Position numbers and translations under genes: made by a program. A stretch of 64,000 bases of DNA from Sulfoacidibacillus thermotolerans (GTDB lineage: Bacteria > Bacillota > Bacilli > Alicyclobacillales > SLC66). Below the pieces are notes generated by a model, which was given only the letters and a program-made list of their open reading frames with translations, searched no databases and was not told the DNA's origin. Where the stretch lies: the NCBI RefSeq assembly GCF_003144315.1, contig NZ_MPDK01000010.1, forward strand, positions 1-64,000, written 5' to 3'. Positions 54,425-63,557 of this stretch are shown one piece after another (the first letter of the stretch is position 1; the number at the start of each line of letters is the position of its first letter).

Positions 54425-54456
54425 ATTGCCAACCCTCCTTTTGCACTCCTTTCTTT

Positions 54457-54485
54457 ATTATATACGATCATACGTTCGATATAAA
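54457..54485 (-). promoter_or_regulatory. uvrB: uvrBA promoter with LexA (SOS) box in the spacer
   Basis: -10 TATAAT (54457-54462), 17-base spacer, -35 TTTATA (54480-54485). Inside the spacer, CGAACGTATGATCG (54465-54478) matches the Gram-positive LexA/DinR box CGAACRNRYGTTYG with one mismatch. LexA binding there would block RNA polymerase, so uvrBA should be SOS-induced. Confidence 0.8.
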
Positions 54486-54508
54486 CTGGCGTCCCCCAAA
54501 ATCAGCCA

Positions 54509-55315
54509 TTACATATCTGCCACCTCTGCTGCACCGCTCGGTGCTTGCGCTGTGACTGCGCGTTCGCGCTGACCTGGAGCTAAAAAAACTTGTAGTTTTT
54601 GTCGCAATGTATTGGGATTTTCACCCGCTTGAATGGAAAGAACCCCCTCCACAATCAATTCACGTGACGTCACTTCGGATTTTGATCGCATTTTCAATTT
54701 GCTTGCAATCGGCAGCCAGATCAAGTTGGCACTGCCAACCCCGTATAAGGTCGCGATAAACGCGGTAGCAATCAGAGGCCCCAACCTTGAAACATCTGAT
54801 AAATTGCTCAATACATGAATGAGTCCCATAACTGTCCCTAAAATCCCCATCGTAGGGGCAAAGCCGCCAGCCGCTTCAAACATCCCTGCACCCGTTTCAT
54901 GTCGCTCTTCCATAGCGGTCAACTCTGTTTCTAAAATGCTGCGCACAAGTTCTGGATCTACTCCGTCCACTACTAATTGAATGCCGTTCTTTAAAAAAGT
55001 ATCCTCAAGTCCGACTACCTTATCCTCGAGTGCGAGAATCCCTTCGCGCCGCGCAATCGTAGCGAGAGTGACCAGTTCGTCAATCGTGTCTAGAGGTTCA
55101 CTTGTCCGGTTGGTAAAGGCAATTTTAAACAACGCCGGTATCCTGCGCAGTTGCGCTCCTGGATAGGAAACGATCAGTGCGCCAATCGTGCCTCCAAATA
55201 CAATGAGGCCAGCAGATAATCCAAATAGCGCAAGTGGTGACCCTCCCTCCATGACAAATGCTACAAGCAAAGAAATAAAACTCAAGAGTAACCCTATCAG
55301 AGTAGTCATATCCAT
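54509..55315 (-). CDS. motA: flagellar motor stator protein MotA/MotP
   Basis: 268 residues with four membrane segments: two near the N-terminus (about 4-50) and two near 150-205. GGFAPTMGILGTVMGLIHVLSNL and FIATLYGVGSANLIWLPIASKL are typical of MotA, and the cytoplasmic loop has RREGILALED. It conducts H+ or Na+ with MotB/MotS. No motB follows; the next gene on the strand is uvrB. GGGG lies about ten bases before the ATG. Confidence 0.9.
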   Translation of the reverse strand: MDMTTLIGLLLSFISLLVAFVMEGGSPLALFGLSAGLIVFGGTIGALIVSYPGAQLRRIPALFKIAFTNRTSEPLDTIDELVTLATIARREGILALEDKVVGLEDTFLKNGIQLVVDGVDPELVRSILETELTAMEERHETGAGMFEAAGGFAPTMGILGTVMGLIHVLSNLSDVSRLGPLIATAFIATLYGVGSANLIWLPIASKLKMRSKSEVTSRELIVEGVLSIQAGENPNTLRQKLQVFLAPGQRERAVTAQAPSGAAEVADM

Positions 55316-55403
55316 ATATACATAACCCCTTATCTATAACGCATAGAGTAGTGTAGCTATATTGTCCTCTGCAGTAACCACTACGAGCAAGCGTATGCCA
55401 ATT

Positions 55404-56669
55404 TTAAGAACCTGGCGCAGAGTTCCCTTGATTCGGGCGTTCAGACATGGTCGCGGATTTTTTTTGACCGATTGATCTTTTGCGTCGCCACCATTCAAAC
55501 AACCAGCGCCCAACTGAAAATGGATAGATTTCCGCATACTCCCTCGCATGCTCATCAGGAACCATGATGACACCCAATTGATGAGGATCATTTTCAAACA
55601 CGGGAGTGCCTAAAAAGCGGGTCTCCCCACGCAGATCTACAACTTCGATTTTCGCATAAGCTGGATTTTGATCAAGTGCAAAATGGATATCATATGCGCT
55701 GTTCACACTCATGCCGCCTACCCTGATCATCGTATCACCCGGTTGCAGTCCCATCATCCGAGCCGGACTGCGCAAAAGCGTTGCTAACACGCGTACTCCC
55801 CTCGCCGGACGGACAAAAAGTGCACTGGCATGCATCTCTTTCCGGCGTATCATTTGATAAATCGCTTCATGCGCGACCAAAGTAAAAAGTGCAACCCATA
55901 GGATCCAAACGCTGTGCCCGCGCGCAAAAAAAGCGCCCATTGTTACCAGTAATCCGTAGAGGATAAGGGGCAAAGCCGCTACACGTGCGGCGGTTTTTGG
56001 TATGTATCCAATCGTAAAAGTGCTAAACCCAATCAGCACTGGAAACGGAATGGCAACGCCCATCCCCACCCCTACCACAAGTGGCAGAGGCCAAAATTTC
56101 TGTAAGGCAAAGGCCCCGATGATTTGACCGCGTCGGCTTTCGACAAATAATGGGGAAGCCCCGCGCCATCCAGCTAAAAAAACAAGTACTCCTTCAAACA
56201 CATGAAGAATTCCAGTCATGAGGAGAAGTGAAGAAAAATGTTCAGGGGTATTCAGTAACGAACGAATCCAGGGAATCGATTGACTCCCTGCACGCATCAC
56301 GAACCACTGCAAAATAAAGCTACCAAGAATCAGCAGCGGTCCGACATACGCCGTGCACGTTAATCGGACATCGACCCACATCAAAACAAAAATTAGTACC
56401 CACACAGCGAGGATCTCTCCCGCACTCACCTGAATGTGCAACAGTGCAAACAAACTGCTTGCCACAATTCCCGCGAGTAATCCATATACAGCAGAGATCG
56501 CCCACTCTAAACTCGCAAAATTCACTTTTACGCCAAACGAGGCGCGCTCCATACGCTCAGCGCGACGATATTGCAACCAAACGACTGCAAGCAGGAGGAA
56601 ATAGATCCAAGGTTCCATCAATAGTCGCATATAGCCATCACTCAGTTGCTGCCACAACGCCACGACCAT
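55404..56669 (-). CDS. minJ: PDZ-domain membrane protein, MinJ-like
   Basis: 421 residues, about seven or eight membrane segments (residues 20-300) followed by a cytosolic PDZ domain: MMGLQPGDTMIRVGGMSVNSAYDIHFAL. Bacillus MinJ has this make-up, bridges DivIVA and MinCD at the division site, and is encoded in the ftsEX-ctpB neighbourhood, as here. Similarity outside the PDZ part is not certain from inspection. The ATG giving MVVALWQQLS has GAGG eight bases before; a longer TTG frame is rejected. Confidence 0.7.
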   Translation of the reverse strand: MVVALWQQLSDGYMRLLMEPWIYFLLLAVVWLQYRRAERMERASFGVKVNFASLEWAISAVYGLLAGIVASSLFALLHIQVSAGEILAVWVLIFVLMWVDVRLTCTAYVGPLLILGSFILQWFVMRAGSQSIPWIRSLLNTPEHFSSLLLMTGILHVFEGVLVFLAGWRGASPLFVESRRGQIIGAFALQKFWPLPLVVGVGMGVAIPFPVLIGFSTFTIGYIPKTAARVAALPLILYGLLVTMGAFFARGHSVWILWVALFTLVAHEAIYQMIRRKEMHASALFVRPARGVRVLATLLRSPARMMGLQPGDTMIRVGGMSVNSAYDIHFALDQNPAYAKIEVVDLRGETRFLGTPVFENDPHQLGVIMVPDEHAREYAEIYPFSVGRWLFEWWRRKRSIGQKKSATMSERPNQGNSAPGS

Positions 56670-56694
56670 CGTCCCTTCCTCGACACGAAACAAC

Positions 56695-56731
56695 AATAAG
56701 TAACCTGCAGATAACCCACAGGTTACTTATT
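56695..56731 (-). terminator. inverted repeat between ctpB-like and minJ-like genes
   Basis: Perfect 13-bp arms AATAAGTAACCTG and its complement with an 11-base loop, 27 bases after the ctpB stop codon; on the minus strand a T-rich stretch (TTATTGTTGTTT) covers the end of the stem and beyond. Probable terminator overlapping the minJ-like leader. Confidence 0.55.
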
Positions 56732-56758
56732 CGACAGGGACGTCGCGGCTTCCTGCTG

Positions 56759-58165
56759 CTAGCGCATGAGTTTCTGTTCGAGATAACCAATCGCAGCCAT
56801 CAACTGCGGGTCCTCGCGTTGCTTCAAACGCAACATCGCGACATTGATCGCGTATGCCGTTGCATTATTCAATTCGCCATTCACAGGCAGGCGATTTTGA
56901 CGTTGAAAAATAGATAGTGCGTTTTTCGTTTCCTGATTGAAATATCCATCTGTACGTCCAGGATTAAATCCTAACGCTAATAGCATTCGCTGTAACACTG
57001 CAATTTCAACATTGTTTGCATTTTGCGTATACGGCCTAGGCATATTCATAGATAGTGGCGGCAGTCGAAAATAAGAGGGGGTAGGCACAGCGATCGTGGG
57101 AGCAATCCCGCGCTTATGAATCCATTGCCCATCAGGAGTAAGCCAACGCGCCACGGTCAATTTAATACTTGAACCATCGTGAAACTCGCGGGTTTCCTGG
57201 ACTGTTCCTTTCCCATATGTACGCTCCCCAATGAGCGGTACATGCAAGGATTCCCCGAGTGCAGCAGCAAGAATTTCAGCGGCGCTCGCACTGTCACCAT
57301 TGATCAAACACACCATTGGAAGATGCACATTTGCACCTGTAGAACGCAACACCTCGCGATGTCCACTACGATCTTGCAATTGTACGATCACTTTTGACTT
57401 TGGCAACAAGTCATCTGCGATGCGCGCTACGCTCTGCAATAACCCTCCAGGATCATCCCGCAAATCGATGATCAGAGCGCGCGCGCCACTTTTTTCTAAA
57501 ATGTCAAGATCGCGCGCAAAAGCCGACGCCGTATCCTCACTGAATTGCGTAATCAATAGATACCCAATCCGATCAGGCAGCATACGCGCATAAACTGTCA
57601 TCTGATCGAGACGTGCGCGCATCACCTTCATGCGCAACTTCTGGTCACCACGCTTCACTTCAAGTGAAACATACGTTCCGCGCGGACCACGAATCTTTTC
57701 TACCGCTTGCTCAAGTGACATCCCCGTCGTCGGCGTCCCCGCAATCTGCAACAAAACATCTCCCGGCGCAAGGCCAGCCTTTTGTGCAGGAGACCCTGAC
57801 ATCACATTCGCAATCACCAAATTCCCATCTTGCAAAGTCAAAACGGCGCCGATCCCCTGAAAATGAGACGTTACTAGCTCGCGAAAGCGAGCTGTCATTC
57901 CCGGATTCATGTAAAGTGAAAAAGGGTCTCCAACAGATTGCACCATTCCTCCAATGGCACCCTCTAACAACCTGTTTGTCGACACCTTTTGAAAATAATT
58001 CTCAGAGAGTAACTCATATGCAGAAAGAAATTTTTGATATGAAGCATCACTCGCCAATGGAGAGAAATCTGCTCCTATCCACCTGAGCGAAAGGACGGTG
58101 ACTGCCGCCGTTAGGGCGACCGTTCCGATCAATCGACTCCACTTTCCTACTTTTCCACTTAACAT
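56759..58165 (-). CDS. ctpB: S41 carboxyl-terminal processing peptidase, CtpB-like
   Basis: 468 residues. One N-terminal membrane segment or signal (about 10-30), PDZ domain (about 98-185), S41 catalytic domain with Ser294 in GDSASAAEIL, Lys319 in GERTYGKG and Gln323 (spacing of 25 and 4 as in CtpB/Prc), and a C-terminal peptidoglycan-binding domain (VLQRMLLALGFNPGRTDGYFNQETKNALSIFQ). In Bacillus CtpB cleaves SpoIVFA during sporulation; position after ftsEX matches. GTCAGGTGG lies upstream of the ATG. Confidence 0.92.
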   Translation of the reverse strand: MLSGKVGKWSRLIGTVALTAAVTVLSLRWIGADFSPLASDASYQKFLSAYELLSENYFQKVSTNRLLEGAIGGMVQSVGDPFSLYMNPGMTARFRELVTSHFQGIGAVLTLQDGNLVIANVMSGSPAQKAGLAPGDVLLQIAGTPTTGMSLEQAVEKIRGPRGTYVSLEVKRGDQKLRMKVMRARLDQMTVYARMLPDRIGYLLITQFSEDTASAFARDLDILEKSGARALIIDLRDDPGGLLQSVARIADDLLPKSKVIVQLQDRSGHREVLRSTGANVHLPMVCLINGDSASAAEILAAALGESLHVPLIGERTYGKGTVQETREFHDGSSIKLTVARWLTPDGQWIHKRGIAPTIAVPTPSYFRLPPLSMNMPRPYTQNANNVEIAVLQRMLLALGFNPGRTDGYFNQETKNALSIFQRQNRLPVNGELNNATAYAINVAMLRLKQREDPQLMAAIGYLEQKLMR

Positions 58166-58260
58166 TCAAACCACCTGACCCTCGTTCGCAAATCGGCAGG
58201 CCTGTACTTTCATACAGCCTCCTATACTCTATGCGGACGAGACTGCCAGTAACACTCAGA

Positions 58261-59139
58261 CTACACGCGCAAAAATTTACGCATCGAAACAAGCGATCCC
58301 CACACCCCGATAAACAGACCACATGCAAGTAGCACGAGTACCACACGATCCATCACATAGGGCGTAGGCAGCAATGAGAACGGCGGAAACAAGGCAACTT
58401 GATGGCGAATCCACCGATACCCTTCATACAAGAGCACGCTCGGAATCAACGCCCCAAAGATCCCCATCAATGTCCCTTCGACGAAAAATGGACCACGGAT
58501 AAACCCATCTGTTGCTCCGACGAGTTTCATAATCTCAATTTCGCGCCGCCTCGTAAATATGGTGATTTTCACCGTATTGGAGATCAAAAACATCCCCATT
58601 ACGATCAAACCCGCGATAAAAATAATCGCCGTATCACGAACAATCGTCATAACAGAAAGCAATTTTGGCACAACACTCGCACCGTACTGCACTTTTTCAA
58701 TCCCACGCACATGTTTTACTTCGTTTGCAATTTGTGGGATTTGATGCGGGTTATTTACTTGCAGTACAAATTCATTAGGAAGCGGGTTGCCTAGCCCATT
58801 AATTAAATCTGAGTTCGACTGCAAAATTTGCTTCATCCGCTTTAACCCTTCAGCCTTCGAGATAAACGTGACCGTGCGAACCCCATGGATGCTCCGAAGT
58901 TCATGTGCCAACTTTGGCAACTCTTTATTAGGAACGCGATCGGAGACATACGCATTGAATTGTAATTGGTTTTCAATATTGAGCGACATCGATTGTATAT
59001 TGACACTTAAGACCAGCGACGCTCCTAAAATCAGCAGCGTTACAGCAACGGCACTAATCGCGGCAAACGTCATCCAGCCATTGCGAAACAAGTTTTTAAA
59101 TCCTTCGCGACCATGGCGACCTATTGTCCTAATCTTCAT
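58261..59139 (-). CDS. ftsX: cell-division ABC transporter permease FtsX
   Basis: 292 residues. Four membrane segments with a large outside loop after the first, and the FtsX/MacB signature VATAxxxI replaced by RRREIEIMKLVGATDGFIRGPFFVEG. With FtsE it activates peptidoglycan hydrolases (CwlO in Bacillus) at the wall. The ATG giving MKIRTIGRHGREGFKNLFRNGWMTF overlaps the ftsE end by 11 bases; an ATG two codons earlier is equally possible. Confidence 0.95.
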   Translation of the reverse strand: MKIRTIGRHGREGFKNLFRNGWMTFAAISAVAVTLLILGASLVLSVNIQSMSLNIENQLQFNAYVSDRVPNKELPKLAHELRSIHGVRTVTFISKAEGLKRMKQILQSNSDLINGLGNPLPNEFVLQVNNPHQIPQIANEVKHVRGIEKVQYGASVVPKLLSVMTIVRDTAIIFIAGLIVMGMFLISNTVKITIFTRRREIEIMKLVGATDGFIRGPFFVEGTLMGIFGALIPSVLLYEGYRWIRHQVALFPPFSLLPTPYVMDRVVLVLLACGLFIGVWGSLVSMRKFLRV

Positions 59140-59815
59140 AGCCATAATCCCCACGCTCTTCGTCTCGACTAATCCGTCCATTTTCAATGGCGATCACACG
59201 TTTTTTACACGCATTAACTAATTCGCGGTTATGTGTCGCCATGACGATTGTCGTCCCACGATCATTGACACGTTCTAACAACTTCAAGATCGCCCATGAA
59301 TTATCTGGATCAAGATTCCCCGTTGGCTCATCTGCAACGACAACTTTGGGTTTGTTAACGAGCGCTCGAGCAATGGCAACCCGTTGCTGTTCGCCGCCAG
59401 AAAGTTCTCGCGGCAGCATATTTCTTTTGTCTTCAAGTCCAACTAACTCCAATACTTCCTGAACACGCTTTTGAATCGTGCGCCGTGAAGCCTCAATGAC
59501 TTCTAGCGCAAAAGCGATATTTTCCGCCACCGTAAGTTGTTGCAGCAACTTATAGTCTTGGAAGACTACTCCGACATGACGCCGCATGATAGGGATTTGA
59601 CTTTCACGCAGCCGTTCAATATTAAAGCCCCCAACGAAAATATGTCCTTTCGTAGGACGTTCTTGGCGATACATCAATTTAATAAACGTCGATTTCCCAG
59701 CACCGCTAGGTCCCACCACATAGACAAACGATCCTTGTGGAATGCGAACGGAAACCCCCGACAATGCAGTTACGCCATTCTCATATTCCTTCCAAACATC
59801 TTGCATTTCAATCAT
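59129..59815 (-). CDS. ftsE: cell-division ABC transporter ATPase FtsE
   Basis: 228 residues. Walker A GPSGAGKS, Q-loop VFQDYKLLQQLTV, signature LSGGEQQRVAIARAL, Walker B VVVADEPTGNLD. MIEMQDVWKEYENGVTALSGV is a typical FtsE start; GGGGGAT lies about four bases before this ATG. Longer frame rejected. First gene of ftsE-ftsX-ctpB, preceded by a candidate sigma-H promoter and Spo0A-box-like motifs. Confidence 0.96.
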   Translation of the reverse strand: MIEMQDVWKEYENGVTALSGVSVRIPQGSFVYVVGPSGAGKSTFIKLMYRQERPTKGHIFVGGFNIERLRESQIPIMRRHVGVVFQDYKLLQQLTVAENIAFALEVIEASRRTIQKRVQEVLELVGLEDKRNMLPRELSGGEQQRVAIARALVNKPKVVVADEPTGNLDPDNSWAILKLLERVNDRGTTIVMATHNRELVNACKKRVIAIENGRISRDEERGDYGYED

Positions 59816-59884
59816 ACCGATCCCCCATGCGGAGTTGATCTCAAAGCCGCAGCGCATCGCAACTTGAGTCGCAATACGCCACGC

Positions 59885-59922
59885 TTCGACAAAGTATTCG
59901 ACATGTGCGTCGAAACTCCTGC
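59885..59922 (-). promoter_or_regulatory. ftsE: candidate sigma-H promoter with Spo0A-box-like sites upstream of ftsE
   Basis: On the minus strand, AGGAGTT (59914-59920), 14 bases, then GAAT (59896-59899), close to the sigma-H pattern RNAGGAWWW-N11/12-RNNGAATWW. The Spo0A-box core TGTCGAA occurs twice on the minus strand (59885-59891 and 59897-59903, 12 bases apart), and CGTCGAA, one mismatch, on the plus strand (59908-59914). Start would be near 59888, about 70 bases before ftsE. Confidence 0.5.
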
Positions 59923-59955
59923 ATGTGGATTAAATTACCAGAGTTTTTCTCGCCC

Positions 59956-61347
59956 TTATCTGAGTTCCAAGCGCTCGCGTGCCCATTGCAATTGTTTGCG
60001 TACAGCCTCTGGTGCTGTACCCCCACGGCAATTGCGCGCAGCAACCAAAGCTTGTGGAGTCAAGGCGACAAGTTCCTGTTCATCGAGCAGTGGAGTAAAA
60101 CGCTGTATCTCCATTTTGCTTAACTCTGCCAACGGCTTTTTCGTTTCAATGCAATAACGCACCATGTTCCCTACAATTTCGTGCGCTTCTCGAAAAGGAA
60201 CACCTTTTCGCACAAGTAGATCTGCCACGTCCGTCGCCGCGCTAAAATCCTGACGCAGCGCTGACTCCACGGCCTCCGTGCGAACTGTTAACGTTTCTAT
60301 CATCCCAGTAAAAATTCGCAGAGCCGTCTTCACGGTGTCAACTGCATCAAATAATCCTTCTTTGTCCTCTTGCATATCTTTATTATAAGTGAGCGGAAGC
60401 CCCTTACAAGTGGTAAGCATTCCGAGCAAATGCCCATAGACACGTCCTGTTTTGCCACGAACTAACTCCGCCATATCAGGATTTTTCTTTTGCGGCATCA
60501 TGGACGACCCCGTTGTATATGCATCATCCAATTCAAGAAAACCAAATTCTGCACTACTCCATAAGATAATCTCCTCAGCTAAGCGCGACAAATGCATCAT
60601 AACCACAGACAGAGTAGCAAGCATCTCAATCACATAATCGCGATCGCTCACCGCATCCATGCTATTCTCATAAAGTGCTGTAAAACCGAGTTCACTGGCC
60701 ACAAACGTTCGGTCAATTGGAAACGTCGTACCCGCTAGTGCTCCCGCGCCAAGAGGCATTAAATCCGCCCGTTTACGAACGCCAAAGAGGCGCTCGCGAT
60801 CACGTGCGAGCATCCATACATACGCCAGCAAATGATGTGCAAATAAAACAGGTTGAGCGCGCTGTAGGTGCGTATAGCCAGGAATAATCACATCAAAATT
60901 CCGTTCTGCACAATCGCATAATGCTGTTTGTAAGGAAGTGACAAGAGTCACAAGCACGTCAACCTCTTCTAAAGCAAATAAATGCATATCAAGCGCAACT
61001 TGGTCATTGCGGCTTCGCCCTGTGTGCAATTTTCCCCCTACCGCCCCAATGCGCTCGATCAAGTGATGCTCAATATTCATGTGCACATCTTCTAATGATT
61101 GTTCCCAAACGAACGTGCCAGCCTCAATCTCTTCACGAATGCTGTCAAGTCCCTCCACAATCATCTGTGCCTCTTGTTCAGTTACGACTTGTTGCTTGGC
61201 TAACATCCGAATATGTGCCTTGCTACCAGCAATATCATAAAAAGCTAAACGCTGATCGAAAGCGATGGAGGCGCCAAACGCCTCCACAAGTTCATCCGGT
61301 TGTTTTGTAAAGCGCCCGCCCCACATTGCGTTGGACTGCTTTCCCAT
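59956..61347 (-). CDS. argH: argininosuccinate lyase
   Basis: 463 residues, fumarase/aspartase superfamily. MWGGRFTKQPDELVEAF at the start, TGRSRNDQVALDM (about 112-124), TTFPIDR and the flexible signature loop TGSSMMPQKKNPDMAELVRGK. Last step of arginine synthesis. Fifteen bases after argG; last gene of the arg run. Confidence 0.97.
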   Translation of the reverse strand: MGKQSNAMWGGRFTKQPDELVEAFGASIAFDQRLAFYDIAGSKAHIRMLAKQQVVTEQEAQMIVEGLDSIREEIEAGTFVWEQSLEDVHMNIEHHLIERIGAVGGKLHTGRSRNDQVALDMHLFALEEVDVLVTLVTSLQTALCDCAERNFDVIIPGYTHLQRAQPVLFAHHLLAYVWMLARDRERLFGVRKRADLMPLGAGALAGTTFPIDRTFVASELGFTALYENSMDAVSDRDYVIEMLATLSVVMMHLSRLAEEIILWSSAEFGFLELDDAYTTGSSMMPQKKNPDMAELVRGKTGRVYGHLLGMLTTCKGLPLTYNKDMQEDKEGLFDAVDTVKTALRIFTGMIETLTVRTEAVESALRQDFSAATDVADLLVRKGVPFREAHEIVGNMVRYCIETKKPLAELSKMEIQRFTPLLDEQELVALTPQALVAARNCRGGTAPEAVRKQLQWARERLELR

Positions 61348-61362
61348 GTGACAAACCGCCCC

Positions 61363-62568
61363 TTATTCTTCTGTATCTGACTGCACCGTCGCCTGAAGGC
61401 GTGTCGGTAATCCCCATAAGGAAATAAATCCAACTGCTGCTTTATGATCAAATGTATCTCCACCTGCATACGTTGCCAAATCTTTGTTATAAAGAGAGTA
61501 GGGTGAGCGCGAAGCCGCTGCAAAAACACTGCCTTTAAACAGTTTCATGCGCACAGTTCCCGTCACATGTGCCTGCGTGTCTTTAATAAACGCGTCAATC
61601 GCGGATTTTAGCGGTGAAAACCACAAACCATTATAGACAAGCTCCGCATATTTTTGCTCCATCATCGGCTTAAATTGCGCAACTTCGCGCGTCAATGTCA
61701 AATACTCAAGTGCCTGATGCGCCTTGATCAATGTGATGGCTGCTGGTGCCTCGTACACTTCGCGAGATTTAATCCCTACCAACCGGTTTTCCACGTGATC
61801 AATACGTCCTACCCCATGCGCACCCGCAATTTTATTCAGTTGTTCGATCAATGTCACAAGTGACAGACTCTCTCCATTTAACTTGATCGGGCGGCCAGCT
61901 GCAAACTCAATTTCCACGTATTCTGGTTGATTCGGCGCATCTATTGGATTCACCGTCCACTCAAATGCCTCTTCTGGCGCTTCCGCAAAAGGGTCTTCCA
62001 ACACACCCGCCTCACAACTTCTTCCCCAAAGGTTTGCATCAATACTAAATGGACTATCTAACGTGATTGGAATCGGGATGCCATGTTCTTTTGCATAAGC
62101 AATTTCTTCATCCCGCGACCACGCCCACTCCCGAACAGGCGCTTCTACCTTTAGCGCAGGGTCAAGGGCCGCAACAGAGACGTCAAAGCGAACCTGATCA
62201 TTCCCTTTGCCCGTACAGCCATGCGCAACCGCTTTTGCGCCAACTTTTTCCGCAACTTCCGCAAGCAACTTCGAAATTAACGGCCTCGACAAGGCAGCTG
62301 AAAGCGGATATACCCCTTCATACAAAGCATTAGCATATAAACTAGGCAAAATAAACTCTTCCGCAAACTGTTCACGCGCATCAATCATATAGGATTCCAC
62401 TGCGCCAATAGACAACGCCTTTTCCTTAACAAAAGACAGATCCTTACCTTCACCCACGTCAGCAGATAATGCAATCACATCATATCCATATTTGTCACTC
62501 AACCATTTAATAGCAACCGATGTATCCAGTCCGCCTGAATAGGCAAGAACCAATTTTTGCTTTCCCAT
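61363..62568 (-). CDS. argG: argininosuccinate synthase
   Basis: 401 residues. PP-loop [16 protein letters not shown] at about 8-23, [13 protein letters not shown] (citrulline/ATP site), and [19 protein letters not shown]. Joins citrulline and aspartate using ATP. Between argF (11 bases upstream) and argH. Confidence 0.97.
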   Translation of the reverse strand: MGKQKLVLAYSGGLDTSVAIKWLSDKYGYDVIALSADVGEGKDLSFVKEKALSIGAVESYMIDAREQFAEEFILPSLYANALYEGVYPLSAALSRPLISKLLAEVAEKVGAKAVAHGCTGKGNDQVRFDVSVAALDPALKVEAPVREWAWSRDEEIAYAKEHGIPIPITLDSPFSIDANLWGRSCEAGVLEDPFAEAPEEAFEWTVNPIDAPNQPEYVEIEFAAGRPIKLNGESLSLVTLIEQLNKIAGAHGVGRIDHVENRLVGIKSREVYEAPAAITLIKAHQALEYLTLTREVAQFKPMMEQKYAELVYNGLWFSPLKSAIDAFIKDTQAHVTGTVRMKLFKGSVFAAASRSPYSLYNKDLATYAGGDTFDHKAAVGFISLWGLPTRLQATVQSDTEE

Positions 62569-62579
62569 TCTCCCACTCC

Positions 62580-63542
62580 TTATGAATGATCGCTCATGAG
62601 GGCCACAAGCAACGCTTTTTGTGCATGTAAGCGATTTTCCGCCTGGTCAAATACGACGGATTGCGCACCTTCAAGAACTTCTTCTGTGACTTCTTCACCC
62701 CGGTGTGCCGGGAGACAGTGCATAAAAATGGCATCCTGATCAGCCAATCCTAATAGCTCCTGATTGACCTGAAACCCTGCAAAATCAAGCAGGCGCTTCT
62801 CTGCTTCCTGTTCTTGCCCCATACTTGTAAATACATCCGTATAAATGACATCCGCACCCTTTGCCGCCGCATAGGGATCTTCTGTTACTGTCACTTCAGA
62901 GTGCGCCGGCATCGCTCTACGGCGCGCTTGTTGGACAATATCAGCGCGCGGCTCATATCCATGAGGCGAAGCAATGCGGATATGCATACCGACAAGAGCA
63001 GCAGCTTGCAACAGCGAGTGAGCCATGTTGTTGCCGTCTCCAACATAACACAAAGTAAGCCCACGCAGACGCCCTTTATGCTCTAGAATAGTCATAAAAT
63101 CTGCTAATACTTGTACTGGATGATGATCGTCTGTGAGCCCATTAATCACAGGAACCGTGGAATAGCGCGCTAATTCCTCCACATTGGCGTGTGCATGAGT
63201 GCGCACCATGATTCCTTGCACATAGCGCGAAAGCACGCGAGCAGTATCAGCGAGTGGCTCACCGCGCCCCACTTGGGTCATTTGATTGGATAAAAATAAT
63301 GCATGCCCACCCAATTCATACATTCCCACTTCAAAAGAGACTCTCGTCCGCGTCGATGCCTTGTCAAACAACATCGCTAAGGTCTTCCCTTGTAAATAAG
63401 GCGTGGGCTCCCCTTTCGCGCGCTTTTGCTTTAATTCATTGGCTAGCGCCAACACCGCATGCATCTCGTGCGCAGTCCAACCAGAAAAATCAAGAAAATG
63501 AGTGCCTTTTAATCCACTCTCGCGCGCAGCCGCCATACTCAT
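62580..63542 (-). CDS. argF: ornithine carbamoyltransferase
   Basis: 320 residues. Carbamoyl-phosphate loop [15 protein letters not shown] (STRTR), [10 protein letters not shown], ornithine-binding [15 protein letters not shown] and [13 protein letters not shown] (HCLP). Forms citrulline. AAGGAGGG precedes the ATG. Fifteen bases after argD. No carbamoyl-phosphate synthase gene in view. Confidence 0.96.
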   Translation of the reverse strand: MSMAAARESGLKGTHFLDFSGWTAHEMHAVLALANELKQKRAKGEPTPYLQGKTLAMLFDKASTRTRVSFEVGMYELGGHALFLSNQMTQVGRGEPLADTARVLSRYVQGIMVRTHAHANVEELARYSTVPVINGLTDDHHPVQVLADFMTILEHKGRLRGLTLCYVGDGNNMAHSLLQAAALVGMHIRIASPHGYEPRADIVQQARRRAMPAHSEVTVTEDPYAAAKGADVIYTDVFTSMGQEQEAEKRLLDFAGFQVNQELLGLADQDAIFMHCLPAHRGEEVTEEVLEGAQSVVFDQAENRLHAQKALLVALMSDHS

Positions 63543-63557
63543 ATCATCAATCCCTCC

